A DNA stretch of 64,000 bases, from positions 310,001-374,000 of the forward strand of contig CAZRRO010000003.1 in assembly GCA_964602595.1 (NCBI GenBank). The letters run 5' to 3'. Each line of letters starts with the position of its first letter. The first letter of the stretch is position 1. The DNA is from CAIWAH01 sp964602595 (GTDB lineage Bacteria > Verrucomicrobiota > Verrucomicrobiia > Limisphaerales > UBA9464). Of the stretch, positions 48,279 through 57,760 are shown piece by piece. The notes under the pieces were generated by a model. The model made no database searches. It saw only the letters and a list, made by a program, of their open reading frames with translations, and was not told where the DNA came from. Both the position numbers and the translations under genes were made by a program.

Positions 48279-49544
48279 ATGAACTTCCTCTCCCTCATCG
48301 AGGCCAAGCGAGACGGCGGCCGGCACAGTCCGGCGGAGGTTACGTGGATCATTGGTGAGTTGGTCGCGGGACGCCTGCCGGACTATCAGGTGGCGGCGTG
48401 GCTGATGGCGGTGTTCTTCCGCGGGTTGGAGCGGGATGAATTGACCGCGCTGACCCTGGCCATGCGGGACTCGGGGGAGCGATTGGAATTTCCGGACGAT
48501 TCCCGGCCCCTCGTGGACAAACATTCGACCGGCGGGGTCGGTGACAAGGTGTCACTGCCCCTGGCGCCCTTGCTGGCCAGCCTGGGCTTCCGGGTGCCGA
48601 TGATTTCCGGGCGGGCGCTAGGGATCACCGGTGGAACGCTGGATAAGCTCGAATCGATTCCGGGTTTCACGACCCGGCTGACCCGTGACCAGATTATCGG
48701 GCAAGTCCAGGACCTTGGCGTGGCGATGGCCGGGCAGACGGAGCGGATGGTCCCTGCCGACCGGATTCTCTATGCGCTGAGGGACGTCACGGCGACGGTC
48801 CCGAACCTCTCCCTGATCACGGCCAGCATCCTTTCCAAGAAGCTCGCGGAGTCGTTGGACGCATTGGTCCTCGACGTGAAGTTCGGCCGGGCCGCCTTCA
48901 TGAAGACGCGGGCGGAAGCCCAACGCCTCGCGGAAACCATGGATCGCTTGGCGGGCGACTGCGGCGTGCCCACCCGCACCCTCCTGAGCGACATGAACTG
49001 TCCTTTGGGCTCGGCGGTTGGCAACTGGTTGGAAGTTAAGGAGTCCGTGGAATGCCTTTCCGGCGGCGGACCGGCTGACCTTCGGGAGTTGGTGGTGGTT
49101 TGCGCGGCGCACCTGATTGAGATGACCGGCCGGGCGGCGAGTTTGGCGGATGCCCGCCGAATAGCGGCGGCGGCGTTGGATTCCGGTGCGGCTTTGGCCA
49201 AGTGGGAGGAACTCCTCGTGGTTCAAGGAACTCGCATGGACGAATACCGGCAAATGCTCCGCCGGGATTCCATCGCGGCGGCCACCCTCGAGATAACTGC
49301 CCCCGTGGAGGGAAGGATTCGCGACATCGACGGCCGCCGGATCGGCGAAGTGCTGCGGGACCACGGCGCTGGTCGGTTGAGCCAAGGGGCGGTGATCCGG
49401 CCGGAAGTCGGACTGGACCAAATTTGTCCGCTTAACGTGATGGTGCCTCAGGGGGCGGTTTTGGCGCGCGTCCATGCCGGCGATCCGGAGGAGGCGGGGA
49501 CGATGGTCGCCAAGCTTCGGTCGGCGTTTGTTTTGGAAAGCTAG
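48279..49544 (+). CDS. Pyrimidine-nucleoside / thymidine phosphorylase
   Basis: The ATG at 48279 (MNFLSLIEAKRDGGRHS) gives 421 residues; a longer upstream frame is a shadow of the DUF1501 gene. The signature KHSTGGVGDKVSLPLAP (81-97) binds phosphate, followed by ISGRALGITGGTLDKLESI and LVLDVKFGRAAFMKT. The C-terminal PYNP_C domain starts near ITAPVEGRIRDID. It cleaves thymidine, uridine or deoxyuridine with phosphate, feeding (deoxy)ribose-1-phosphate into central metabolism. Sequence alone does not tell DeoA from Pdp specificity, so no symbol is given. It stands alone. Confidence 0.93.
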   Translation: MNFLSLIEAKRDGGRHSPAEVTWIIGELVAGRLPDYQVAAWLMAVFFRGLERDELTALTLAMRDSGERLEFPDDSRPLVDKHSTGGVGDKVSLPLAPLLASLGFRVPMISGRALGITGGTLDKLESIPGFTTRLTRDQIIGQVQDLGVAMAGQTERMVPADRILYALRDVTATVPNLSLITASILSKKLAESLDALVLDVKFGRAAFMKTRAEAQRLAETMDRLAGDCGVPTRTLLSDMNCPLGSAVGNWLEVKESVECLSGGGPADLRELVVVCAAHLIEMTGRAASLADARRIAAAALDSGAALAKWEELLVVQGTRMDEYRQMLRRDSIAAATLEITAPVEGRIRDIDGRRIGEVLRDHGAGRLSQGAVIRPEVGLDQICPLNVMVPQGAVLARVHAGDPEEAGTMVAKLRSAFVLES

Positions 49545-49729
49545 CAACTATGGGACGGTAAATTGCCGCCGGAGTGCCATCCGCCTGCGCAAGGCCGATG
49601 AAAGGTGACCAGTAAGAATTCAAATACAGTCTTGACCACCAAGGGGCTCCGTATGCTATATCCGCCGTCGTGTCACAGGTCGGTCCAACGGCCGCCCCCT
49701 CAATCCAGCTCTCGAACTTAACGAAAATA

Positions 49730-50386
49730 ATGAAAAACAAATTCGTTCTCATCCCGCTGCTGAGCGGAATCGTCGCGGCCACCGGCTCTGCATTCGCGGC
49801 CGACCCCCTTAGTAACTTCAACGCCTCGGTCTCAACGTTCGTCGGCACTGGCCCGGCGACCCAGACCGCCTACAGCGTCAATGGTGGTGCGAACTTCCTG
49901 TATTCTTCGGCCAACGAATTCGGCGACCAAGTGACCTTGGCCGGCGGCGCAGGTCAGGTGTTCTCGTCGATTTCGTTCGAATACTACGCCAACTACGCTC
50001 AGGTCGGCGGTCTCGCGCTTAAGATTTACGCCAATGATGGCATCGGTGGCGCACCCAGCACGGTTTTGGATTCCCGCACGTTGGACATCCAGAACGGTGG
50101 CGCGGTCGCTTCCGTGAGCTTCGCTTACAACGCGGCGAACACGGTTCCCGGCACGTTCACCTACGCCGTTCAGTTCGGCGGTTTCGGCGGCGCCAACGTC
50201 GCGGGCTTGATCGCCGGCAACGCGAACCCCTCGGTTGGTTCGAGCTTGAACGACATCTGGGAAAAGCAGGGCGGCGTTTGGGTTACCAAGCAGGTCGTCA
50301 TTCCCGAACCCTCCACGATCGCGTTGTTCAGCGTCGCGGGCATCGGTCTGGCGGGCGCCCTTTTTGGTCGTCGCAACCGCAAGTAA
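49730..50386 (+). CDS. PEP-CTERM exported protein
   Basis: The ATG at 49730 (MKNKFVLIPLLSGIVAATGSA) opens a signal peptide cut near AFAADP, giving 218 residues. The mature part is a beta-rich choice-of-anchor domain (FGDQVTLAGGAGQVFSSIS, then ALKIYANDGIGGAPSTVL and FTYAVQFGGFGGANV). It ends IPEPSTIALFSVAGI then LFGRRNRK, a textbook PEP-CTERM signal. It has an AT-richer upstream region and a strong terminator, so it is a single-gene unit. Ligand unknown. Confidence 0.9.
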   Translation: MKNKFVLIPLLSGIVAATGSAFAADPLSNFNASVSTFVGTGPATQTAYSVNGGANFLYSSANEFGDQVTLAGGAGQVFSSISFEYYANYAQVGGLALKIYANDGIGGAPSTVLDSRTLDIQNGGAVASVSFAYNAANTVPGTFTYAVQFGGFGGANVAGLIAGNANPSVGSSLNDIWEKQGGVWVTKQVVIPEPSTIALFSVAGIGLAGALFGRRNRK

Positions 50387-50406
50387 TCGGTCGGTAACAA
50401 TTTTGC

Positions 50407-50435
50407 AGGCGCGGTCCCTAGGGCCGCGCCTTTTT
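50407..50435 (+). terminator. Rho-independent terminator of the PEP-CTERM gene
   Basis: AGGCGCGGTCC (50407-50417), loop CTA, and GGGCCGCGCCT (50421-50431) form an 11-bp stem with one G-U pair, followed by TTTTT. It is 20 bases after the stop codon. Confidence 0.9.
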
Positions 50436-50497
50436 CATTGGTGATGGGGACGGCGTCACGGGATCGAACACTTGCGGTCGTTCAACTTACCTAGCAC

Positions 50498-52609
50498 ATG
50501 TCTCTATCTGTGAAACGTTCCCGCCGAATTCTTGGCTTGGTGTGGCTGCTGGCGTTTTGGCCCGCGCTGGCGCTGGGCCAGGCCCAAACCCAGATCCGGT
50601 TGCTGATTGAAAACTCCGTTGTGCAACCCGGTTCAACGGTGCATGCCGCCTTGGAGGTGACCACGCCCGGCGGATGGCACACCTACTGGCGCAATCCGAG
50701 TGAACCGGGCGGTCCCGGAACCCGGACGAAGCTCATGTGGAAACTGCCACCCGGCATCACCGCTGGGGAGATCATGTGGCCGGTTCCGGGTCAATTGACG
50801 GAACCGTCGGGAATTACCCAGATCTACGAAGGCACCACCCTGCTGTTAATTCCGCTTAGGATCGAAACCAACGCACCGATGGGCGAGGTCGAGCTCTCCG
50901 GGCGGGTAACTTGGTTGGAGTGCCAGCATGAGTGCATCCCCGGCCGCGCTGAGGTCAATGCCAAGCTCACCATCGGCCCCGCCGCGGTGGAGTCGCCCAG
51001 CAAGGCGCGCATTTCAGCCGTCCGATTGTCGCTTCCCGCGGAGGGGACGCCCGATCTCGCGGTGGCGCGCTGGGAGTCCGCCGAGGAGGGCGAACAACGG
51101 ACGGTGCTGATCGAATGGCCGACGGCGGTTAAGACGGCGGACTTCTATGCTTACGAGCATGAGTCGTTCGAGATCTTGGCCAAGACTGAAGCCGTTGCCG
51201 GCGCGCCGATGGGCACGTTGCGTCTTCGCAAATTCATCAACAAGGGGGAGGGTGACTGGCCGAATCGGCTCAAAGGCTTGCTGGTCAGCGATCCCAATAC
51301 ACCTCAGCGGAAGGGCATTGAGGTCGATTTGCCCATCCGCCCGGCCATCGTCACAACCACGGCGGAGCCGTTTTCGTGGGCCGCCTTGGTCCCGATGCTT
51401 GGCGCGGCGCTCCTTGGCGGACTGATCCTCAACATCATGCCCTGCGTCCTGCCGGTCATTGCACTCAAGGTGCTCGGTTTCGTGCGGCAGGCGGGCAACC
51501 ATCCGAAGCGGGTGCGCAAACTGGGACTGGTCTACGGCCTCGGCGTGCTCAGCAGCTTCCTGGTCCTCGCCTTGGTGCTGCTGGGTGTCCAAGCGGCGGG
51601 CGGCGACGCGAATTGGAGCACGGCGTTCCAGAGCCCGATTTTCCGCGTCGTGATGTGCGTTCTGATGGTCCTGGTGGCGCTGAACCTCTTCGGCGTGTTT
51701 GAGGTCACGCTGAGTGGGAATGCCATGACCTCGGCCACCCAAGTCATCGCCCGGGAAGGCGCCCAGGGAGCTTTTTTCAACGGCGTCCTTGCCGCGGTGT
51801 TGGCGACCCCCTGCACCGCGCCGTTTTTGGCGACTGCCGTAGCCTTCGCGTTCACGCAGCCGCCCGCGATCCTCGTGCTGGTCTTCTTGACGGTCGGGCT
51901 CGGCCTGGCGCTGCCGTTCGTGCTGCTTTGCTGGCAGCCGGCCTGGCTCAAGCTCATGCCCAAGCCCGGCGACTGGATGGTCCGGTTCAAGACGGCGATG
52001 GGTTTCCCCATCCTCGGCGCCGCCGTGTGGATGTTCTGGTTCACCGCGAACCGCATGGGCGCCTCGGGCGTGCTTTGGTTCGGCCTGTTCCTGGTGTTGG
52101 TGGCGGCTGCGGCATGGACCTGGGGTGAATTTGCCCAGCGCGCCCAGAAGCCGGCCATTGCTGGGGCCGTCGCGCTGCTGCTGCTGGGCGGTGGCTATTT
52201 CGGGTTGCTGGAAGGCATGCTCGATTGGCGCACGCCGGCCAACCAGAAGAAGCCCAAGATTGCCTGGCAACCCTGGTCCAAGACCGCCGTCGCGGACGCG
52301 AAGACCGCCGGCAAACCCATTCTCGTGGACTTCACGGCGGACAACTGCGCCAACTGCAAGTTCAACAAGGCACGGTCGCTCAACATTGAGTCCACGGTTG
52401 AACGGCTCAAGGCGGGCGGCTTCGTGACGTTGGAAGGTGACTTCACCGACGCCGATCCCGAGATCGCCGCCGAGCTCAAACGCTTCAAGCGCCGCGGCGT
52501 GCCGCTCGTGCTGGTCTACTCCAAGGACTCCTCGAAACCGCCCCGCGAAATGCCGACCATCTTCTCCCCGGACGAAATCCACGCCGCCCTCGATTGGGCC
52601 GCCAAATGA
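50498..52609 (+). CDS. DsbD/ScsB-type thiol:disulfide reductase
   Basis: The 703-residue product has a signal peptide (RILGLVWLLAFWPALALGQA) and a periplasmic domain with HTYWRNPSEPGGPGTRTKL and a Cys pair in WLECQHECIPG. A CcdA/DsbD-like membrane core follows, with LNIMPCVLPVIALK and ATPCTAPFLATAVAFA supplying the two membrane Cys. The C-terminal thioredoxin domain has active site CANC (617-620). It passes electrons from cytoplasmic thioredoxin across the membrane to periplasmic thiol proteins. The stop overlaps the start of the VF530 gene (ATGA). Confidence 0.92.
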   Translation: MSLSVKRSRRILGLVWLLAFWPALALGQAQTQIRLLIENSVVQPGSTVHAALEVTTPGGWHTYWRNPSEPGGPGTRTKLMWKLPPGITAGEIMWPVPGQLTEPSGITQIYEGTTLLLIPLRIETNAPMGEVELSGRVTWLECQHECIPGRAEVNAKLTIGPAAVESPSKARISAVRLSLPAEGTPDLAVARWESAEEGEQRTVLIEWPTAVKTADFYAYEHESFEILAKTEAVAGAPMGTLRLRKFINKGEGDWPNRLKGLLVSDPNTPQRKGIEVDLPIRPAIVTTTAEPFSWAALVPMLGAALLGGLILNIMPCVLPVIALKVLGFVRQAGNHPKRVRKLGLVYGLGVLSSFLVLALVLLGVQAAGGDANWSTAFQSPIFRVVMCVLMVLVALNLFGVFEVTLSGNAMTSATQVIAREGAQGAFFNGVLAAVLATPCTAPFLATAVAFAFTQPPAILVLVFLTVGLGLALPFVLLCWQPAWLKLMPKPGDWMVRFKTAMGFPILGAAVWMFWFTANRMGASGVLWFGLFLVLVAAAAWTWGEFAQRAQKPAIAGAVALLLLGGGYFGLLEGMLDWRTPANQKKPKIAWQPWSKTAVADAKTAGKPILVDFTADNCANCKFNKARSLNIESTVERLKAGGFVTLEGDFTDADPEIAAELKRFKRRGVPLVLVYSKDSSKPPREMPTIFSPDEIHAALDWAAK

Positions 52610-52902
52610 CCGAACCCACGCCATCGGGGGTGCCAACGTCCGCGAAGGCGCCGGAAAGCCCGGCACCCGCCGCGCCGCGGGCGCATCCCAACGACCCGCT
52701 GCACGGCATCACGCTGGAGACCATCATCAAGACGCTGGTCGACCGGCACGGTTGGAAGGAGATGGCCCATCGCATCCCGATCCGCTGTTTCATGTTCGAT
52801 CCGACGATGACTTCCAGCCTGAAGTTCCTCCGGAAGACGCCTTGGGCCCGGCAAAAGGTCGAGGACTGGTATGTGCTGGAAAACCGGCGCTACCAGCGGT
52901 GA
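52606..52902 (+). CDS. VF530 family protein (PF09905)
   Basis: The ATG at 52606 overlaps the DsbD stop and gives 98 residues: a proline/alanine-rich linker (about 5-30) and a VF530 domain (NDPLHGITLETIIKTLVD, then RIPIRCFMFDPTMTSSLKF and LRKTPWARQKVEDWYV). The family is described as DNA-binding on structural grounds, with unknown role. Coupling to a disulfide-reductase gene is unusual and may only reflect gene packing. Confidence 0.88.
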   Translation: MTEPTPSGVPTSAKAPESPAPAAPRAHPNDPLHGITLETIIKTLVDRHGWKEMAHRIPIRCFMFDPTMTSSLKFLRKTPWARQKVEDWYVLENRRYQR

Positions 52903-52911
52903 GCCGGCGTC

Positions 52912-55900
52912 TCAGGGAACCCGATTGATCGAACCCCACAGGGAGCCGCGGAGCGCCTTGCCGCCGTCCGCGGCGTCCACGTTGTATTTCAGCTCGAACT
53001 GCATCACCGGCTGCAAGCCCGGTAGCGCCAGGAAGACCGTCCGGCCATCGGCCTGCACCTTTGCGGCCTTCACCGGGATTTCGTCGCGGCCTTCCTGCTG
53101 CGGGTCGGCGACGGACCAGTCCTTGGAGCCGTATTGTTCGGCGTAGCGGTAGTTCCACTGCTTGAAGCCGTAGCTGCCGGGATCGGCCGCGGTCGATGGG
53201 TCCACCGGCCGCGAGAACGTGAGCTCCAAGCCGCCCGGCTTCACCGCCCAACGCACGGGCAGGCCGGGCGTCTTGCCGGTGAACCGCACCCGCTGGAGCG
53301 CGCCGTCCTTCACCGCGCTCGTCTGCCAACCGGTGCTGCCCGCGACGTAGAGCGCGCCATCCTTGGGGTTGAACGTCGCCCGGTTCGGCCCGCTCAGGAA
53401 TTTCACCGGCAACGACACCGCGGCGCCATTTACCGCCGGAGTTGTGCCGCCCGTCTCATCTCGCAACACGAGCATCGCGGTGCAACGGCCCCAGAGTAGG
53501 TGCAACATCTGTCCGCCCAGCGGCCCCCATTGCCCGGGCGGAATCCAGACCTGCGAACCGCTGGAGTTGTCCACGCCGTGCGGCAGCCAGCACAGCGGCG
53601 CGTCGTAGCCGAGCGGGCGCGTGGCGGTGACCTTCGGGCCGCCGTAGCCACCGTAGAGACCGACGTTGTCCGGGCGAATTTCCCAGATGCCGGACGACGG
53701 CGTCCAGGTGCCTTGCTGCGGCGCGGCGGTGAGGACCTGTCCGTCGGGCCGCACTCCCATCCCGTTCGGATTACGGAAGCCGGTCGCCAAAGTCTCCTGC
53801 CGGCTGCCGTCGGCGGCGACGCGATGCAGGCCGAGCGGGTCCACGTAGTAGAAATTGCCCGCGGCATCGGTTTCCAGGCAGGTCACGTAATCGTGGCCGC
53901 CGGTCGAGGTGGCGATGCCGTCGAAAAAGTTCTCGTAGAAGTCGGCCTCGCCGTCGCCGTTCTCGTCGTGCAGGCGCGTGATGCGGTCGCGGCCGAGCAC
54001 GAAGATCTTGCCGTCGCGCACCTTGAGGCCGAGCGGCTGGAACAGACCCGTGGCGTAGCGCTGCCACTTCAGCTCACGCAGGGAATCGTCAATGCCCGTC
54101 ACGCGCCAAACGTCGCCGTGGATCGTGCAGACGTAGCCCGCGCCGTCCGGCGTGAAGTCGATGCCCGAGGCGAAGATGAGCGCCTTGGCCGGGTTGTCGT
54201 AAGGCAGCGTGAGGGTATCCACCGCGAGGAAGTCGGTGTCGGGACCGCGCTGGCCACGAGTGGTGAGGGTGGGCCAGCGGGATTTGCCCGGTTTGACCGA
54301 TGCTTCAAGGCTGCGATCGGGTTCTTGGGCTTTGACCCAAGCTGCCAACGTGGCCCGGAGATTCGGCGCCCCGCGCCATAGGAAGACCGATAGCTTGATC
54401 GGCAGTTCCCCCGCGTTGAGCGTGATGAAGCTCCGCCCGCCCGAGTTGTCCACGTCATTAACGCTGGAGGGGATTGGCACCCCGGTGACGGCGGCGACCG
54501 ACAGCACGCCGGCGGCTTCGTTGCTGTCAAAAGTGTAGGCTGCGCCGTTGCCTTGCTGGGCAAGGCCGGTGCCGAACCCTGTAATCCAGTTGGTGCCAGG
54601 AAGATGGCCGCCAGCCATGAGGCTCAACCGCTCGCGACGAGGTCCAACCCAAAGGCTACGCCGGAACACGATCCCGGCCGGAGATGGAAGCGTCTCCACC
54701 CGCTCAAGGACCCGCACGCCGTTGAGTGTGTATTCGAGCACGGGACCGCCTGGTCCGCGGTGCAGGCCGATGAATCGCCGGTTTCCGGAATGAGGCTGCT
54801 TCTCTCCCAACGAAGTGAATGCCGTCGTGCCGTCAATCTTCGGCATCCCAATCAACCCAAACCTCCCCGCATCAAACTTCAGGAACCCGCCGGTCCACGC
54901 CGCGCGCAGCGTGCAGGTTTCGGTGTCGTAAACCACCGCGCCTTCGCCGTGCTCGCCCACGCGGATCGTCAGCGCCTTGGCGATCACCGAACCGTCGGGC
55001 AGGCGCAGGTTCGACGCGAGGAATGGCCCCACGTCCGTGTCCTGCCAGCGGTTGTCCACCCAGTCCTTCTCGCCCTGCGAACCTGGTTCGCGGCCAGAGA
55101 TCGCGGGTTCGCCGGCGATCTTCTTCGGCGCCCCGGCGGCCGGGGGCGTCCGCGGGACAGGGACAGGCGCGGGCGCCGGTCCCACTTGCGGTGCGAGCTT
55201 CTCCAAGCCGTCGAGCTCCTTCCGCAGCTTTACCTCGGCGTCTTCCTCGGTGTGGCCGATGATCCCGATTGGGCCGCGCCAGCCGCTGGCGTTCACCAAT
55301 TGGAGCAGGCGCAATTCCTCGTCGCCGGTGCCCAGCGGGATGATCTTTTTCCCCGCCTTGTCGCCATCGCGGACCATGCCGTTCAGGTTCAGCGCCAGCA
55401 GGTGCGGCTGAAGGATGCGGAATTGTTCCGCGAAGTCGTCGAGGTGCGCGTGGGCGTGGTGAAAATTGTAGACGCTGCCGACGTTCGTGTGCCCGGCCGC
55501 CTTGAGTTTCGCGATGATCGCGACCTGATTCGCCGGCTCGCCGAACCAGCCGAGGTGATTGTAGAGCGCCACGGTGCAGCCGAGCTTCGCTGCGGCCTCG
55601 CAGATCGGGGTGAGCGTCGTCACGGCGCCGTCCAGCTTCTGGGCAAGTTTCGCGGCATCCGGTTCCGGTTCGGTGCCCATCGTGACCCAGAGCTGGGGAT
55701 GGATTTTGTTCCGCTCCAGGCAGGCCAGGATCGCCTTTGCCTCGTCATTGAGCGCGGCGGGGAACCACCACGCCGTGAGTTCGATGCCGTGCTTCCGCAT
55801 CGCCGCGACCTCGGCGTCGAAACTTGGGATGTGCTCGGCCCGCCAGTCGTAGGCGAGGCGCTTCACGCCGAGGCGGTCGAGCATCGCGGCGCGTTCCTCC

Positions 55901-56049
55901 GGTCCGCGCTTCTGCGAGTCGAACGGCACGATGCACCACGCGACAAGGTTGGTGCGGGCGAAATTGCCGGTGGCCGGCAACGCGGCGTGGAGGCGGGCGG
56001 AACGGTCCGCGGCCAGGGCAACAAGGAGACTGAGCAGCAGGCGGCGCAT
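52912..56049 (-). CDS. Fusion of sugar-isomerase-like TIM barrel with dehydrogenase-type beta-propeller
   Basis: The ATG at 56047-56049 (MRRLLLSLLVALAAD) starts a signal peptide and gives 1045 residues; a longer frame upstream is a shadow of the POT gene. Residues about 30-280 are an AP-endonuclease-2/sugar-isomerase barrel (LGVKRLAYDWRAEHIPSF, ALYNHLGWFGEPANQVAII, GPIGIIGHTEEDAE). Residues about 320-1045 match the large membrane-bound dehydrogenase-like family of Planctomycetes and Verrucomicrobiota: DWVDNRWQDTDVGPFLASN, FTPDGAGYVCTIHGDVWRV, GFRNPNGMGVRPDGQVLT, and DNVGLYGGYGGPK. It probably acts on carbohydrates in the periplasm. No heme motif is visible. It lies 9 bases after the convergent VF530 gene. 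Confidence 0.85.
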   Translation of the reverse strand: MRRLLLSLLVALAADRSARLHAALPATGNFARTNLVAWCIVPFDSQKRGPEERAAMLDRLGVKRLAYDWRAEHIPSFDAEVAAMRKHGIELTAWWFPAALNDEAKAILACLERNKIHPQLWVTMGTEPEPDAAKLAQKLDGAVTTLTPICEAAAKLGCTVALYNHLGWFGEPANQVAIIAKLKAAGHTNVGSVYNFHHAHAHLDDFAEQFRILQPHLLALNLNGMVRDGDKAGKKIIPLGTGDEELRLLQLVNASGWRGPIGIIGHTEEDAEVKLRKELDGLEKLAPQVGPAPAPVPVPRTPPAAGAPKKIAGEPAISGREPGSQGEKDWVDNRWQDTDVGPFLASNLRLPDGSVIAKALTIRVGEHGEGAVVYDTETCTLRAAWTGGFLKFDAGRFGLIGMPKIDGTTAFTSLGEKQPHSGNRRFIGLHRGPGGPVLEYTLNGVRVLERVETLPSPAGIVFRRSLWVGPRRERLSLMAGGHLPGTNWITGFGTGLAQQGNGAAYTFDSNEAAGVLSVAAVTGVPIPSSVNDVDNSGGRSFITLNAGELPIKLSVFLWRGAPNLRATLAAWVKAQEPDRSLEASVKPGKSRWPTLTTRGQRGPDTDFLAVDTLTLPYDNPAKALIFASGIDFTPDGAGYVCTIHGDVWRVTGIDDSLRELKWQRYATGLFQPLGLKVRDGKIFVLGRDRITRLHDENGDGEADFYENFFDGIATSTGGHDYVTCLETDAAGNFYYVDPLGLHRVAADGSRQETLATGFRNPNGMGVRPDGQVLTAAPQQGTWTPSSGIWEIRPDNVGLYGGYGGPKVTATRPLGYDAPLCWLPHGVDNSSGSQVWIPPGQWGPLGGQMLHLLWGRCTAMLVLRDETGGTTPAVNGAAVSLPVKFLSGPNRATFNPKDGALYVAGSTGWQTSAVKDGALQRVRFTGKTPGLPVRWAVKPGGLELTFSRPVDPSTAADPGSYGFKQWNYRYAEQYGSKDWSVADPQQEGRDEIPVKAAKVQADGRTVFLALPGLQPVMQFELKYNVDAADGGKALRGSLWGSINRVP

Positions 56050-56135
56050 GGCAGATGCCCGAAGTCTGCCGCCGCGCCCTGCCTTGGCGAGCGTGCAATG
56101 CGCCCGGAAGTGGATCGGGGCGAAGCCGGCCCCCC

Positions 56136-57611
56136 CTATTCCACGCCGCCCATCCAGCGTTTCACCGGCTTGTTCAGCAACAGCAGGAGCACGCCCGTGA
56201 CGCCGACCACGCCGACGACCTGGAGAAACTTCGCGGACATGGCGGCCGTGTTGTCGCCCGTGACTTCGCCGGCGAAGAGGCCCGCGATCAGGTTGCCCAC
56301 CGAGGCCGCGAGGAACCAGATGCCCATCATCTGGCCGACCAGGCGCGGCGGGGCCAGCTTGGTCACGGAGCTGAGGCCGACCGGACTCACGCAAAGTTCG
56401 CCGAGGACGTGCAGGAGGTAAGTGAGCACCAGCCACGAGGGCCAGACCGGCCCGTGGGCCAACGCCCGCTTCGCCGCGAGCGCCACCACAATGAATCCGG
56501 CCGCCAGCAGCAGGAGCCCGAGGGACATTTTCACGGCCAGCGACGGGTTGCTTCCGCGACGTCCCAACGCCAGCCAGACGGCGGCGGCCACCGGCGCGAA
56601 CGTGATCACGAACACCGCCGGCAACGTCTGGAACCAACCGGTGGGAATCGTCCAATTCAAGGCGCCGACGAGGCGCTCGGTGTGGCGTTCGGCAAAAAGG
56701 TTGAGCGAGGAGCCGGCCTGCTCGTAGCCCGCCCAGAACAGCGCCGCGGAGACGAAGAGCAGCACGATGACGCCTAGCCGGCCCTTTTCGGTCGCGGTCA
56801 ACCCGGCGAACAGGAACGCCCAGAAGAAATACGCCGCGGCCAAACCGACCAACACCACGGTGGTGTTTTGGGCGAGCCAGACGGGGTTGAGCTTCAGGAC
56901 ACCGGCAAATGCCAGGACCGTCACCAGTGCGCCGAGGCCGAGCGCGGCCCACAGCACGGTCCAGTCGCGGCGCGTGGCGGCGCCGCGGTCGGCGGGCGGG
57001 GCCCCGGCCGAGCCGAGGTGGTGACGCGTGAATCGGAACTGCACGAGCCCGAGCACCATCCCGATGCCGGCCGCGGTGAAGCCGTAGTGCCAGTTCAGTT
57101 TCTCGCCGAGGGCGGAACACACCAGCGGTCCCAGCGCCGCCCCGACGTTGATGCCCATGTAGAAGACCGTGAACCCGGCGTCGCGGCGGGCACCACCCTC
57201 CGGATACATCGCCCCGACCAGCGCGCTGATGTTCGGCTTCAACAGGCCCGTCCCGGCGACCACGAACAGCAGCCCGGCGAAGAAGAACGAGGCATTCGGC
57301 ACCGCCAGCAGGAAATGCCCGACGGCGATCAGGATTCCGCCGAGCCAGACCGCGCGCTGGGCGCCCAGCAGCCGGTCGGCGATCCAGCCGCCGGGCAGCG
57401 CCGCCAGGTAGACGCCCGCGGTGTAGAGCCCGTAGATGGCGGTCGCCGTCTTGTCTTCGAGGCCAAGGCCGCCCCGCTGCACCTGGTCCACCATGAACAG
57501 CACGAGCAACGCCCGCATGCCGTAGTAGCTGAGCCGTTCCCACATCTCCGTGAAGAACAGGGTGTAGAGTCCGCGCGGATGGCCGGACGCTGCGGCCGGG
57601 GTGCCTTGCAT
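56136..57611 (-). CDS. POT/PTR2-family proton-coupled peptide transporter
   Basis: The 491-residue product has about 14 membrane segments. The family's ExxER motif in helix 1 reads FTEMWERLSYYG (Glu22, Glu25, Arg26), followed by TAGVYLAALPGGWIADRLLG, GTGLLKPNISALVG and FYMGINVGAALGPL. POT transporters import di- and tripeptides with protons; some take other compounds. It lies 86 bases upstream of the fusion gene on the same strand and may share its transcript. Confidence 0.93.
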   Translation of the reverse strand: MQGTPAAASGHPRGLYTLFFTEMWERLSYYGMRALLVLFMVDQVQRGGLGLEDKTATAIYGLYTAGVYLAALPGGWIADRLLGAQRAVWLGGILIAVGHFLLAVPNASFFFAGLLFVVAGTGLLKPNISALVGAMYPEGGARRDAGFTVFYMGINVGAALGPLVCSALGEKLNWHYGFTAAGIGMVLGLVQFRFTRHHLGSAGAPPADRGAATRRDWTVLWAALGLGALVTVLAFAGVLKLNPVWLAQNTTVVLVGLAAAYFFWAFLFAGLTATEKGRLGVIVLLFVSAALFWAGYEQAGSSLNLFAERHTERLVGALNWTIPTGWFQTLPAVFVITFAPVAAAVWLALGRRGSNPSLAVKMSLGLLLLAAGFIVVALAAKRALAHGPVWPSWLVLTYLLHVLGELCVSPVGLSSVTKLAPPRLVGQMMGIWFLAASVGNLIAGLFAGEVTGDNTAAMSAKFLQVVGVVGVTGVLLLLLNKPVKRWMGGVE

Positions 57612-57760
57612 GGGGACTAGGCTTACGCCGGAACGCCCGGCGAGGTCGAGCGCGGGGACCGACCCGCGGGCGCATTTTCTTCATGGCCCGGATTGGCGTC
57701 TGCCGGGTGGAACGCCCTTTCGTCCGTGCCGGCCGACCGGTCCGCCGCTAGGTTTCGCCC

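Noticed and set aside
49632..49662. TTGACC with a TATATC-like box as promoter of the PEP-CTERM gene
   Set aside because: The spacing for a good -10 match is off (16 to 19 bases depending on the choice), so it is not listed as a feature.
56050..57684. Upstream extension of the TIM-barrel/propeller frame
   Set aside because: It overlaps the POT transporter gene out of phase; the signal peptide at 56049 is the natural start.
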